A DNA stretch of 64,000 nt, from the NCBI RefSeq assembly GCF_030700245.1, contig NZ_JAUYZI010000002.1, positions 62,001 to 126,000 on the forward strand, read 5' to 3'. A program made the translations under genes and the position numbers. Source of the stretch: Methylobacterium amylolyticum. Its GTDB lineage: Bacteria > Pseudomonadota > Alphaproteobacteria > Rhizobiales > Beijerinckiaceae. The notes below the pieces were generated by a model. That model was not told where the DNA came from. It saw only the letters and a list, made by a program, of their open reading frames with translations, and ran no database searches. Shown here in pieces: positions 25,401-33,032 of the stretch. Position 1 is the first letter of the stretch, and each line of letters opens with the position of its first letter.

Positions 25401-25620
25401 CGTCTTCGGGGAAGACCCACTCACCGTCGCCGCGATAAGCGTCCGACTTCGCCTGCAATGCGGCGACAGCTTCGGGCATCACATCGTCGGCCGGATTGTA
25501 GGTATCGCGATCAAACGCGCGGTCAAGCTGAAGTGGCGCAGTGACCGGAGCAGCCTGGGTGACATTGACCAGACCGACAAGCCCGAACCTGCTGCTCAGC
25601 CCACGCAAGGTCATGTTCAT
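25366..25620 (-). CDS. Small acidic protein, putative antitoxin partner
   Basis: No known family is recognised in this 84-aa protein. It starts NMTLRGLSSRFGLVGLVNV and ends with an acidic segment (GEWVFPEDDEQSGEAVPAA). Its 3' end overlaps the next gene, so the two are likely translated together. The ATG at 25618-25620 was chosen after GGGGCTTGAG; a TTG further up is possible. The antitoxin role is inferred only from position and size. Confidence 0.5.
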   Translation of the reverse strand: MNMTLRGLSSRFGLVGLVNVTQAAPVTAPLQLDRAFDRDTYNPADDVMPEAVAALQAKSDAYRGDGEWVFPEDDEQSGEAVPAA

Positions 25621-25728
25621 CTCAAGCCCCACGGCGCACGAGGGAAGCGCGGTGTACGTGAAGCTTGGCTGAAGGAAGCCAGCCAAGAGGTATCAGAACG
25701 CACCCTTAAGAGTCGAAAACGCCGAGCT

Positions 25729-25744
25729 GTTGCCTCCTTGCAAC
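25729..25744. repeat. Short perfect inverted repeat upstream of the putative antitoxin
   Basis: GTTGCCTCCTTGCAAC has 5-bp arms and lies in the AT-richer insert about 110 bases upstream of the 25620 start. It could be an operator for autoregulation of the inserted module, or part of its former end. Confidence 0.35.
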
Positions 25745-25852
25745 AATTCGGCGTTATCCACGGGTTGATAGTCAGATAGGGCTGAACGGTGCCGTAGCCA
25801 ACCCCGTCGCCGTCAGTGCTGGCCGCTGAGGGCCCAAAGTCGCACGCCTTCG

Positions 25853-25942
25853 TCATACTCGGGCGACGATCCCGGCGAGGACGGCGGCCGCCTCCTCCTT
25901 CACCACCGGGTCGATCGGCGTCTGCACGCGAGCGTCGGCCAT
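25853..25942 (-). pseudogene. N-terminal fragment of a RelB/DinJ-type antitoxin
   Basis: The 29-residue frame starts at ATG 25940-25942 and reads ADARVQTPIDPVVKEEAAAV then LAGIVARV before a stop. The pattern (VQTPIDPVVKEEAAAVLA) is the ribbon-helix-helix N-terminus of DinJ/RelB. After LAG the family sequence is lost, exactly where AT-richer DNA begins. With the YafQ C-terminal fragment downstream, this shows that a complete dinJ-yafQ operon once stood between g9 and g10. Confidence 0.75.
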
Positions 25943-26005
25943 GCTCCACTCCGTTCCCCGGGAGCAATCTCATGCGGCGCGGAGACGCCCGCCAGCGGAA
26001 CGCTC

Positions 26006-26416
26006 TCAGAGCGCCGTGAAAGCCAGCGCCCCGGCCGAGTCGAGGCTCATGTCGAAGGTCACCTCGCCCGCGTGGTCGCCGCGATACTCGAGGCTCGCGA
26101 TCTGGAACGGCCCCTGGAGGGTCCCGAACTCGGGCACCACCACCTGGTAGGTCTCGATCGTGCCGTCGAAGAAGATCTGGCGCAGGCGGGCGTCGGAGGC
26201 TTGATCCCGGAAAACCCCGGAGCCCGACAGCGCCGCCCGGCGCACGCCCGCGCCGGCGAGCAGCTCGCGCCAGCGCCCGGCGGAATCGGCGTTGGTCACG
26301 TCCACCGTCTCGGCGTTGAGGGTGATCTGGCGGGCGCGCAGGCCCGCCACCGCCACGAAGCCGCCGGCGCCGTCCCCGGCCCGGATCAGCAGGTCCTTGC
26401 CCCGTTGCGCGCCCAT
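26006..26416 (-). CDS. Major tail tube protein (TP901-1 family; RcGTA g9-like)
   Basis: This 136-aa protein reads QRGKDLLIRAGDGAGGFVAV, LNAETVDVTNADSAGRWREL and FFDGTIETYQVVVPEFGTLQ, with SLEYRGDHAGEVTFDMSLDS near the end. These are the features of phage major tail proteins of the TP901-1 family, which polymerise into the tail tube. Length and order (after g8) match RcGTA. Confidence 0.92.
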   Translation of the reverse strand: MGAQRGKDLLIRAGDGAGGFVAVAGLRARQITLNAETVDVTNADSAGRWRELLAGAGVRRAALSGSGVFRDQASDARLRQIFFDGTIETYQVVVPEFGTLQGPFQIASLEYRGDHAGEVTFDMSLDSAGALAFTAL

Positions 26417-26500
26417 CGTGTCGCTCCCGTCGTCATCCTCAAGCGCCGCCCCGCAGTCACGGGGGCAGAAGGCGCTGCATGGCCCCGTCGCCGGCCGGTC

Positions 26501-26917
26501 TCAGGTGGTCTCGGTGACGGCCTCGACCGTCAGGCTGGCCCGGGCCTCGCCGGTGCGCGGGTTGCGGTGCGCCTTGAGGGCGCTGACCCGCAGGAGGACG
26601 AGGCGGCAGCCCTGGAGCGGCATGGCCGGCTCGCCGAGGAGCGCGGCCATCCGCTCGGCGGCGTCCAGCGCGGTGCGGACCGAGCCCGGGCGGGCGATCA
26701 CCGCGATCTCGTGGCGGTGCAGGTGGCGCGCGGCGCCGTCGACGGAATCGTCGCGGATCTCGGCGTCGCCGAACAGGGCGTAGACCGGCACGCTGCCGGG
26801 GGGCGGCTCGTCGTGGAGCCGGGCGCGGCCGCCGAGCAGGGCGACCAGCGCCGGGTCGGCGGCGAAGCGCGCGAGCAGGCCGGCGCGCAGGGCCAGGAGC
26901 GGGCTCGGATCGCTCAT
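26501..26917 (-). CDS. DUF3168 tail terminator protein (RcGTA g8-like)
   Basis: The 138-aa protein contains LRAGLLARFAADPALVALLG, VPVYALFGDAEIRDDSVDG and HEIAVIARPGSVRTALDAAE. This is the DUF3168 family, which caps the tail tube and joins it to the head. It lies 33 bases after g7 in the same operon. Confidence 0.92.
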   Translation of the reverse strand: MSDPSPLLALRAGLLARFAADPALVALLGGRARLHDEPPPGSVPVYALFGDAEIRDDSVDGAARHLHRHEIAVIARPGSVRTALDAAERMAALLGEPAMPLQGCRLVLLRVSALKAHRNPRTGEARASLTVEAVTETT

Positions 26918-26950
26918 GTCATGGATTTCCGGCTGTCCTGGATTCCCGGC

Positions 26951-27304
26951 TCATGCCTTCGCCTCCGGCGGCAGTTCCTCGACCTGGCAGACGAGGTCGC
27001 GGCCCGCCGCGTCGGGATCGCCCACCACCCGGATCGCGAAGCGGCGCGGCCCGGCGGTCAGGCGCATCGCCGGGCTCAGGGAGGGTTGGGCCCGCAGGGT
27101 GATCCGGTGGGTGGCGAGCGTGTCGGTCCGGCCGCCGGCCTCGCGGGCGACCGCGCCGACCGGGCTGATCGCGCCCCACAGCACCGGCCCGGCCACGTAG
27201 CGGCGGAGCACGCCGCCGAAGCCGTCGGGCTCCTCGATCGGCAGTTCGAGGACGAAGCGCCGCCGCCGCGCCCCGATCGGCGGGCGTCGTGGGGTCGTCG
27301 CCAT
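26951..27304 (-). CDS. Head-tail adaptor / stopper (RcGTA g7-like)
   Basis: This 117-aa protein begins with an Arg-rich stretch (TTPRRPPIGARRRRFVLEL) and contains EPDGFGGVLRRYVAGPVLWG and RLTAGPRRFAIRVVGDPDA, typical of phage head-tail joining proteins (SPP1 gp16-like). Gene order between g6 and g8 supports the call. Confidence 0.88.
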   Translation of the reverse strand: MATTPRRPPIGARRRRFVLELPIEEPDGFGGVLRRYVAGPVLWGAISPVGAVAREAGGRTDTLATHRITLRAQPSLSPAMRLTAGPRRFAIRVVGDPDAAGRDLVCQVEELPPEAKA

Positions 27305-27356
27305 GGCGGGCTCCGGGTCGCGAAACGGGGGTGCGGGCGCGGGACGGGGGTGCGGG

Positions 27357-27920
27357 TCAGAGCCGCATCCGGCGGAAGGGCGCGGCCAGCGCCGCGGCGT
27401 CGGGCCCGGCGGCGTCCGGCTCGTCGCCGCGGTGCTCGTAGCGGGCGGCGGCGAGGCGCAGCACCGCGAGGCGCAGGGGCGCGGGCAGCGGCGGCCCGTC
27501 GCCGCCGAAGCCGGCCGTCACCTCGATCAGGATGGTGCGGCCGGACGGCTCCGGAGCGGCCGGATCGACCAGCAGGGCGGGCGCCTCGATCCGGTCGGGC
27601 CCGAGGCGGACGAGGTCGGGCGCGAGCTCGGTCACCGCCCCGCCCGTGTCCGTGAACCCGGCGCGGACCAGGGCGACGAGGGGGCTCACCGGCAGCGGCA
27701 GCCGGCCGTCCCGGGGCCAGGCCGCCAGGGCGATCCGGTAGCGGCCCGGCACCAGCACCCGCCGGGCCTCGATCTCCAGGCTCGCGCGGGCGGCGGCGAT
27801 CAGGCTCGCGAGCAGCGCGTCCTCGGCGCCGCCGTCGTCGGGATCGAGGCGCAGGTAGCCGCGCAGGTCGGCCACGCTCACCGGCTCGACGATCGCGGTG
27901 TCGGCGCGTATCGGAATCAT
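27357..27920 (-). CDS. Head-tail connector protein (RcGTA g6-like)
   Basis: The 187-aa protein contains VSVADLRGYLRLDPDDGG, AEDALLASLIAAARASLEIE and the closing LRLAVLRLAAARYEHRGD, as in the phage gp6-like head-tail connector family (PF05135). The ATG at 27918-27920 has GGGAGAG upstream. Its start faces that of an S1 protease gene only 27 bases away, so any promoter for g6 onward must lie inside the protease gene or transcription must read through 3.1 kb of inserted genes from g5. Confidence 0.9.
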   Translation of the reverse strand: MIPIRADTAIVEPVSVADLRGYLRLDPDDGGAEDALLASLIAAARASLEIEARRVLVPGRYRIALAAWPRDGRLPLPVSPLVALVRAGFTDTGGAVTELAPDLVRLGPDRIEAPALLVDPAAPEPSGRTILIEVTAGFGGDGPPLPAPLRLAVLRLAAARYEHRGDEPDAAGPDAAALAAPFRRMRL

Positions 27921-27947
27921 CGCCCAGCTCTCCCAGGAATTCCCTCG

Positions 27948-28739
27948 ATGCCGTCCGTCCCGCGCCGCCTCCCGGGCGCCCGCCGCGCCGCGGCCGCCGT
28001 CCCGGCAGCCGTCTCGGCCATCGTCTCGGCCATCGCCTTGGCGGCCTGCGCGGCCCTGACCGCCGGGCCCGCGCGGGCGATCGTCGGCGGGGCCGAGGCG
28101 CCGGCCGGCGGCGCGGTGATGGTGCTGACCGCGAACGGCGGCGTCTGCACCGGCGTGGTGCTCGCCCCCGAGACCGTGCTGACCGCCGGCCACTGCGTGG
28201 CGGGCGCGAGCGACCTCAGGGTCCATTTCCGCGACGCCTCCGGCCAGCCGGTGCTGGTCGAGGTGGCGGCGCGGGCGGTGCATCCGGGCTACGACGCCGG
28301 GGCGGCCGCCGGGCGGCGGCGCTCGATCGACCTCGCGCTCCTGCGCACCGCCACGGCCCTGCCGCCGCGCTTTTCCCCCGAGACTCTGAGCGCGGCGATG
28401 CCCCGGGCCGGGGAGAGCCTGACGCTCTCAGGGTACGGCGCGGCCAAGGCCGGCGATCCGCGCTCCACCGGTACCTTCCGGGGCGTCGCCGTCCCGGTGG
28501 TCGAGCCCTACGGGCCGAGCCGGATCCTCGTCTGGCTCCGGGGGGCGCCCGGGATCGGCGGCTGCCAGGGCGATTCCGGCGGCCCGGTCACGGGACCGGA
28601 CGGGGCGGTGGTCGCGGTCGCCGCCTGGATCGGCGGCGCCTGCGGCGGCCTCACGCAGGGTGTGCTGGTCGGCCCCCAGCGGGCCTGGATCGACCGGACG
28701 CTCGCCGGCTGGGACCGCACCGCCCGCTGGGACGGGTGA
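27948..28739 (+). CDS. Secreted trypsin-family serine protease inserted between g5 and g6 (first of three S1 genes)
   Basis: The 263-aa protein has a long signal or anchor segment (AAVSAIVSAIALAACAALTAG) ending at PARA, then the mature trypsin start IVGGAEAP (residues 45-52). The triad is complete: H82 in VLTAGHCVAG, D128 in RSIDLALL and S210 in GGCQGDSGGPV. The IVGG motif suggests the N-terminus is freed by signal peptidase, giving direct activation without a propeptide. ATG at 27948 has AGGA nine bases upstream. It runs opposite to the GTA genes and is followed in the same direction by a second S1 gene. Confidence 0.9.
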   Translation: MPSVPRRLPGARRAAAAVPAAVSAIVSAIALAACAALTAGPARAIVGGAEAPAGGAVMVLTANGGVCTGVVLAPETVLTAGHCVAGASDLRVHFRDASGQPVLVEVAARAVHPGYDAGAAAGRRRSIDLALLRTATALPPRFSPETLSAAMPRAGESLTLSGYGAAKAGDPRSTGTFRGVAVPVVEPYGPSRILVWLRGAPGIGGCQGDSGGPVTGPDGAVVAVAAWIGGACGGLTQGVLVGPQRAWIDRTLAGWDRTARWDG

Positions 28740-28816
28740 TCCGGGGCGGCTGAATCGGGGCGGCCGCCTCGGGGCGGATCCGGCGGGATGCCGCGTGCGC
28801 GGATCGGAACCGCGGC

Positions 28817-28853
28817 TTGGCCGGAGGATTGCCTTGTTCTAGGCTCCGGCCAA
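28817..28853. promoter_or_regulatory. Inverted repeat and possible promoter/operator before the second S1 protease
   Basis: TTGGCCGGAG (28817-28826) and its exact inverse CTCCGGCCAA (28844-28853) are separated by 17 bases. A weak promoter pair overlaps it: TTGGCC as -35, a 17-base spacer and TAGGCT at 28840-28845 as -10. The site lies 60 bases before the protease ATG. It could be an operator or an RNA hairpin. Confidence 0.35.
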
Positions 28854-28912
28854 GGTCACATCAGACCGCACGGCCGGCCCCCTCGTCCGCCGGCCCCTCC
28901 TGGGAGTACCCG

Positions 28913-29803
28913 ATGCCCGCACGCTTCCCCCGCAAGGCCGGCCTGCGTGCGGCGCTGCGCGGCGCCCTGCTCGGGGCGGCCGCTCTCTCGGCGCCCATCC
29001 TGGCCGCCGTGCCGGCCCGGGCGGTGATCGACGGGCAGGTCGCCCGCGACCCGAACGGGACGCGCAGCTTCGTCGTGCGCATCGAGAGCACGGCCGGCGA
29101 GATCTGCTCGGGCACCCTCATCGCCCCCGATCTCGTGCTGACCGCGGCCCACTGCGTGATGCGCCCGGCCGGCTACAGCGTGATCAGCGTCGACCGGGGG
29201 TTCCGCCAGCACCGCACCGCGGCGATCCTGGCGACGATGCACCCGGACTTCGTGCCCGGCACCACGCCGGAGGACCAGCCGGGGGTCGACCTCGCGCTGC
29301 TCAAGCTGGAGCGGCCGCTGGGCGGCGACTACGCCCCCCTCGACCCGCGCGGCGCCGGGGCGATCGGCACCGGGGACCCGGTCGACATCGCCGGCTTTGG
29401 CGTGGTGGCCGAGAACCGGCGCGGCTCCGCCCGCGTGCTGCGGCAGGCCCACCTCGTCTCGATCGGCTCCCTCCAGGTCGCCAACCGGGTCACCGTCGTC
29501 ACCGACCGGCGCCGGCTCGCCGAGACGGCGGGCGCGGGCGCCTGCCTCGGCGATTCCGGCGGCCCGATCCTCCAGGGCGGCCCGGGCGGCTACAGGATCG
29601 TCGGCGTGGTGAGCTGGTCGAGCGGTGCCCTCCAGCAGGGCGCCCGGCGCACCGCCTGCGGCGGCTTCACCGCCGTGACGCCGGTGGCCGAGCACACCGG
29701 CTGGATCGCCACCCGCGCCGCCGAGCTGTCGCAGATCCAGGTCGGGCAGGCGCTGCCGCGGGGCAACCGCTCCGACTGGATGGCGCGGCCGGCGCGGCGG
29801 TGA
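28913..29803 (+). CDS. Secreted trypsin-family serine protease (second S1 gene in the g5/g6 gap)
   Basis: The 296-aa protein begins with a signal peptide (GALLGAAALSAPILAAVPARA) and mature start VIDGQVARDPNGT, a variant of IVGG. The triad is H80 in VLTAAHCVMR, D126 in GVDLALLKL and S215 in CLGDSGGPILQ, all intact. It carries a C-terminal extension of about 30 residues after the trypsin fold (SQIQVGQALPRGNRSDW). The ATG at 28913 has GGGAG seven bases upstream. It is arranged in tandem with the first S1 gene, 173 bases downstream, and convergent with the third S1-fold gene. Confidence 0.9.
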   Translation: MPARFPRKAGLRAALRGALLGAAALSAPILAAVPARAVIDGQVARDPNGTRSFVVRIESTAGEICSGTLIAPDLVLTAAHCVMRPAGYSVISVDRGFRQHRTAAILATMHPDFVPGTTPEDQPGVDLALLKLERPLGGDYAPLDPRGAGAIGTGDPVDIAGFGVVAENRRGSARVLRQAHLVSIGSLQVANRVTVVTDRRRLAETAGAGACLGDSGGPILQGGPGGYRIVGVVSWSSGALQQGARRTACGGFTAVTPVAEHTGWIATRAAELSQIQVGQALPRGNRSDWMARPARR

Positions 29804-29834
29804 CGGGGCGCCGGACCGCGGCGTCGCGCGGTCC

Positions 29835-30902
29835 TCACGGGCGCGCGTGCAGGTCCACGTCCAGGGCATCGAGGACGTCGCGGATCGGGCTGGCATAGGC
29901 GAGGCCGCCGGTCGTGACCGCGTGGAGGAGCCCCACCGGCCGTCCCGTCCGGGTGGCGACCAGCGCACCGCCGTCGCCCGGCGCCGCGAAGCGCGCCGCG
30001 CCGCCGCGGACGGCGACCTGTCCGTCGAACCGGGCGAAGCCGCCCGCGCGCAGGGTGGTCGTGAGGTTGTCGAGCCGCACGACCGCGACCGTCCCCGCGG
30101 TCCGCTCCGTCGCCGGGCCGACCTTGACGACGGCCATCCCCCGCTCGAGGAGCGCCCCCGGGTCGCCGGGCGCGTCGAGGGGTTCGCCGATCCGGTGCGG
30201 CTGGCAGGCGATCCCCTCGATCAGTTCCGCGAAGGCGCCGTCGACCGTGTTGATCCCGCCGGCCGCGCCGTCGATCGCGCGGAACCGGCGCAGCCGCGCC
30301 ACCTGCCGGGCCCCTTGCCGCGCCCCTTGGTGCGCCCCTTGCCGCGCCTCTCCCGGTGCCGCCGCGGCGCCGAGGTGCAGGATCGGGTCCCCCGGGGCGC
30401 CCGCGTTGGCGTCCGCGAGGGCGTGGTTGGTCGAGACGAAGCCGCGCGCCCCGCTCGCCCGGCAGGTGGCGAAGAAGCCGAGCGACCCCGGCGGGGCGTC
30501 CGCGCGGCCCACCGGCGCCCCGAGGCGCAGGGGGCGGTGCGTGCCGGGATCGGCCGCGCCCGGCGGCACGGCGGGGCCGGCGACGACGAGCGCGCATTCC
30601 GTCGCGCCGGCGATCTGGCGGGCGCGCAGCACGATCGGGTGGTCGCGGAGGCGGTGGTGCTGGAGGACGAGCGCCAGCACCACCTGCCGCGGGTCCCCCG
30701 GCATCGCCGAGACCCCGACCGCGATCAGGTCGGCGGCGGCGCGCAGCCCCTCCCGCCGCCCCCGGGCGACGCGCTCGCCGACCGCGCTGTCCGGGCACGG
30801 CAGGAAGGCCGGGACGCCGTCCGGCCCGGCGCCGGCCGCCGCGTAGCCGAAGGCCCGCCGGAACACCTCGGCCTTGGCGTTCTGCGCCCCGTCCCACCGC
30901 AT
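29835..30902 (-). CDS. S1-fold protein with the catalytic serine replaced (probable pseudoprotease)
   Basis: The 355-aa protein has an unfamiliar N-terminal region of ~140 residues (REGLRAAADLIAVGVSAMPG, VVLALVLQHHRLRDHPIVL) and then a trypsin-like fold. The histidine is H160 in GFVSTNHALADAN and a probable aspartate is D221 in GINTVDGAFAEL. Where GDSG is expected, the sequence reads APGDGGALVATRTGRPVG, with glycine 311 at the serine position. A Gln/Ala/Arg repeat (GAHQGARQGARQ) interrupts the domain. There is no signal peptide, so it is probably cytoplasmic. The start ATG at 30900-30902 was preferred to an upstream GTG-region extension. It may be inactive or have another role such as binding. 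Confidence 0.7.
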   Translation of the reverse strand: MRWDGAQNAKAEVFRRAFGYAAAGAGPDGVPAFLPCPDSAVGERVARGRREGLRAAADLIAVGVSAMPGDPRQVVLALVLQHHRLRDHPIVLRARQIAGATECALVVAGPAVPPGAADPGTHRPLRLGAPVGRADAPPGSLGFFATCRASGARGFVSTNHALADANAGAPGDPILHLGAAAAPGEARQGAHQGARQGARQVARLRRFRAIDGAAGGINTVDGAFAELIEGIACQPHRIGEPLDAPGDPGALLERGMAVVKVGPATERTAGTVAVVRLDNLTTTLRAGGFARFDGQVAVRGGAARFAAPGDGGALVATRTGRPVGLLHAVTTGGLAYASPIRDVLDALDVDLHARP

Positions 30903-31072
30903 CCCGGCCCGACCCCGAAGCGGCGGCGTCCGGCCGCCGCGCCGGGATAGGCAGACCACGGCACGTGTTTCATCCAGGTTTATTACGACGCCCACTCGCA
31001 ACCTGGCGCGCATTTACAATGCTCGGTCAGGTTTACCGGGGCGATGCAGCCTGTACGGGATGGGCGCCCCCG

Positions 31073-32434
31073 TCAGGCGAACTTCAGCAGCTTGATCGCG
31101 TCGAAATCCTGCACCCCGCCGCCGACGCGCTTGGTGGTGTAGAACAGCACGTAGGGCTTGGCCGAGTAGGGGTCGCGCAGCACCCGCAGCCCGGTGCGGT
31201 CGACCACGAGGTAGCCGCGGCGGAAATCGCCGAAGGCCACCGACAGGCTGCCCGCGGCGAGGTCGGGCATCGCCTCGGCCTCGGTGACGGGGAAGCCGGC
31301 GAGCGTCGCGGGCCGGCCGGCGGCGAGCGCGGGCTGCCACAGGTAGGTGCCGTCCGCGTCCTTGAACTTGCGGATCGCGCTCTGGACCCGCCGGTTCATC
31401 ACGAAGCCGGCGTTCTGGCGGTAGCCGGCCCGCAGGGCGTAGACGAGGTCGAACAGCACGTCGGCCGGGTTGGTGGTCGGGAAGGCGCCGGCCGCGCCGG
31501 TGGCGACGAAGCCGAGCTTGCCCGGAGCCCAGGCCGCGTTGGCGACCGTGTCGGAGCTGAGGAAGCCGCGCGGGCGGCTGACCCCGTTGCCGGTGACGAA
31601 GGCCACCCCCTCCTGCTCGGCGAAGGCGGTCTCGATCTCGCCCGCGAGCCACGCGTCGACGTCGACCACCGCGTCGTCGAGCAGCGTCTGCGTCGCGGCC
31701 GGCATCGCGTAGAGCTCCATCGCCGGGAAGGCGATCTCGGACAGGGCCGGCCCGTCGGTCTGCGGGCGCGGCGCGGTCTCGGCCGCCCAGCCGGTCACGG
31801 GCGCGCCCACCGCGACCGCGCGCTTGTACTGCCCGCCGGAGATCTGCTGCACGCCGGCGATCGACCGGATCGGCGAGATCGTCCCGAGGCGCGCCAGCAC
31901 CGTCCGCTCCAGGCTGCCGGGCACGAGGTAGCCGCCGTCGGGGCCGGAGCCGGCCGACAGCGCCTTGGCCTCCAGGCGCTTGAGCCCGGCGCTCTCGCCG
32001 GCCCGCACGTAGAGGTCGAAGGCCGCCTTGTGCTCCCCGGCGGCGGGCTCCCCGTGGCCACCCGCCTGCCCGCCGATCCGCCCGAGCGGCGGCCGCGCCC
32101 GGTCGAGGCTGATCCGGTCGAGGCGGGTGCGGGCGGCGTCGAGCGCCGCGTCGATGCGGGCGAGCTTCTCCTCGGTCAGCACGTCGGCGGACAGCCGCCC
32201 CTCGATCTGCCCGAGGCGGGCGTCGTTGGTCTCCTTGAACGCCTCGAAGGCGGCGGCGAGGTCGTCGAGCGGCCCGGGCAAGGGGCCGGGCAAGGGGCTG
32301 GCGAGGGGGTCGGCCCGGCCGGCCTTGTTCTCCAGGTCGGGGAGGAGGCTCTTGGTCTCGGCGGCTCGGGTCACGGGGGCTTGGGTCACGGCAGCGTGGG
32401 TCATGGCAGCGTCGGTCATTGCGGCGTGGGTCAT
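31073..32434 (-). CDS. HK97-type major capsid protein (RcGTA g5-like)
   Basis: The 453-aa protein has an N-terminal helical delta/scaffold-like region (EAFKETNDARLGQIEGRLSA) and the HK97 capsid fold from about residue 170 (LSAGSGPDGGYLVPGSLERT, EIETAFAEQEGVAFVTGNG, NAGFVMNRRVQSAIRKFKD). In GTAs the N-terminal part is removed by the g4 protease. The first ~20 residues are low complexity (THAAMTDAAMTHAAVTQAPV) from a DNA tandem repeat. Start is the ATG at 32432-32434. The gene after it should be g6, but three S1-type genes intervene. Confidence 0.93.
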   Translation of the reverse strand: MTHAAMTDAAMTHAAVTQAPVTRAAETKSLLPDLENKAGRADPLASPLPGPLPGPLDDLAAAFEAFKETNDARLGQIEGRLSADVLTEEKLARIDAALDAARTRLDRISLDRARPPLGRIGGQAGGHGEPAAGEHKAAFDLYVRAGESAGLKRLEAKALSAGSGPDGGYLVPGSLERTVLARLGTISPIRSIAGVQQISGGQYKRAVAVGAPVTGWAAETAPRPQTDGPALSEIAFPAMELYAMPAATQTLLDDAVVDVDAWLAGEIETAFAEQEGVAFVTGNGVSRPRGFLSSDTVANAAWAPGKLGFVATGAAGAFPTTNPADVLFDLVYALRAGYRQNAGFVMNRRVQSAIRKFKDADGTYLWQPALAAGRPATLAGFPVTEAEAMPDLAAGSLSVAFGDFRRGYLVVDRTGLRVLRDPYSAKPYVLFYTTKRVGGGVQDFDAIKLLKFA

Positions 32435-32463
32435 GGCGTGTCTCGTCTTCCGGGGTCGAGGGG

Positions 32464-32985
32464 TCAGGGCCGTGCGGCCACGCGGCCGGCGGCGGAGCGG
32501 GCGAGAGGTCGGGCGACGGGAGCGATCCGCCGGGCGAGGCCGCGGAGCGCGTCGGGCGACGGGCCGGAATCCGGGCCGAGATCCGGGCTCGCCCGCGCCC
32601 CGGGCTGGAGGGGGAAGGTCACCAGGGAGATCTCCCACAGGTCGACGCCGAGCAGCCGGCGCTCCCCCCCGGCGCCGGGCCGGGCGCGCAGTGTGCGGAA
32701 GCCGATCGACAGGCCGTCGAGGCCGCCGCCGCGCATCAGCGCGTCGACCTCCCGGGCGCGTTGCACGGCGAGGTTGAGCTGGCCCTCCGCGAACAGCCCG
32801 CGGGCGTCCTCGCGCAGGGCGATCCAGCGGCCGATCGGCTCGGCGGGGTCGTGCTGGAACAGCATCCGCACGCCCCCCGCCCCGCGCCGGGCGAGGCTGC
32901 CCGCGAAGGCGCCCGCGACCACCACGTCGCGCCCGAGGTCGGGCACGCCGAACACGCTGGCGTAGCCGGTGAAGTGGCCGTCCAT
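32464..32985 (-). CDS. HK97-family prohead protease (RcGTA g4-like)
   Basis: The 173-aa protein reads FTGYASVFGVPDLGRDVVV, MLFQHDPAEPIGRW, GLDGLSIGFRTLRAR and LLGVDLWEISLVTFPLQPGA. The probable catalytic residues of this herpes-type assembly protease family are H45, S93 and E118. It cuts the capsid protein's N-terminal region during maturation. ATG at 32983-32985 was chosen because family similarity starts there. It is 29 bases before g5. Confidence 0.92.
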   Translation of the reverse strand: MDGHFTGYASVFGVPDLGRDVVVAGAFAGSLARRGAGGVRMLFQHDPAEPIGRWIALREDARGLFAEGQLNLAVQRAREVDALMRGGGLDGLSIGFRTLRARPGAGGERRLLGVDLWEISLVTFPLQPGARASPDLGPDSGPSPDALRGLARRIAPVARPLARSAAGRVAARP

Positions 32986-33032
32986 CGCTGTGCTCCGAAG
33001 CGGTGTTGGAATCGGCGCGCGCCGCGCATCCG

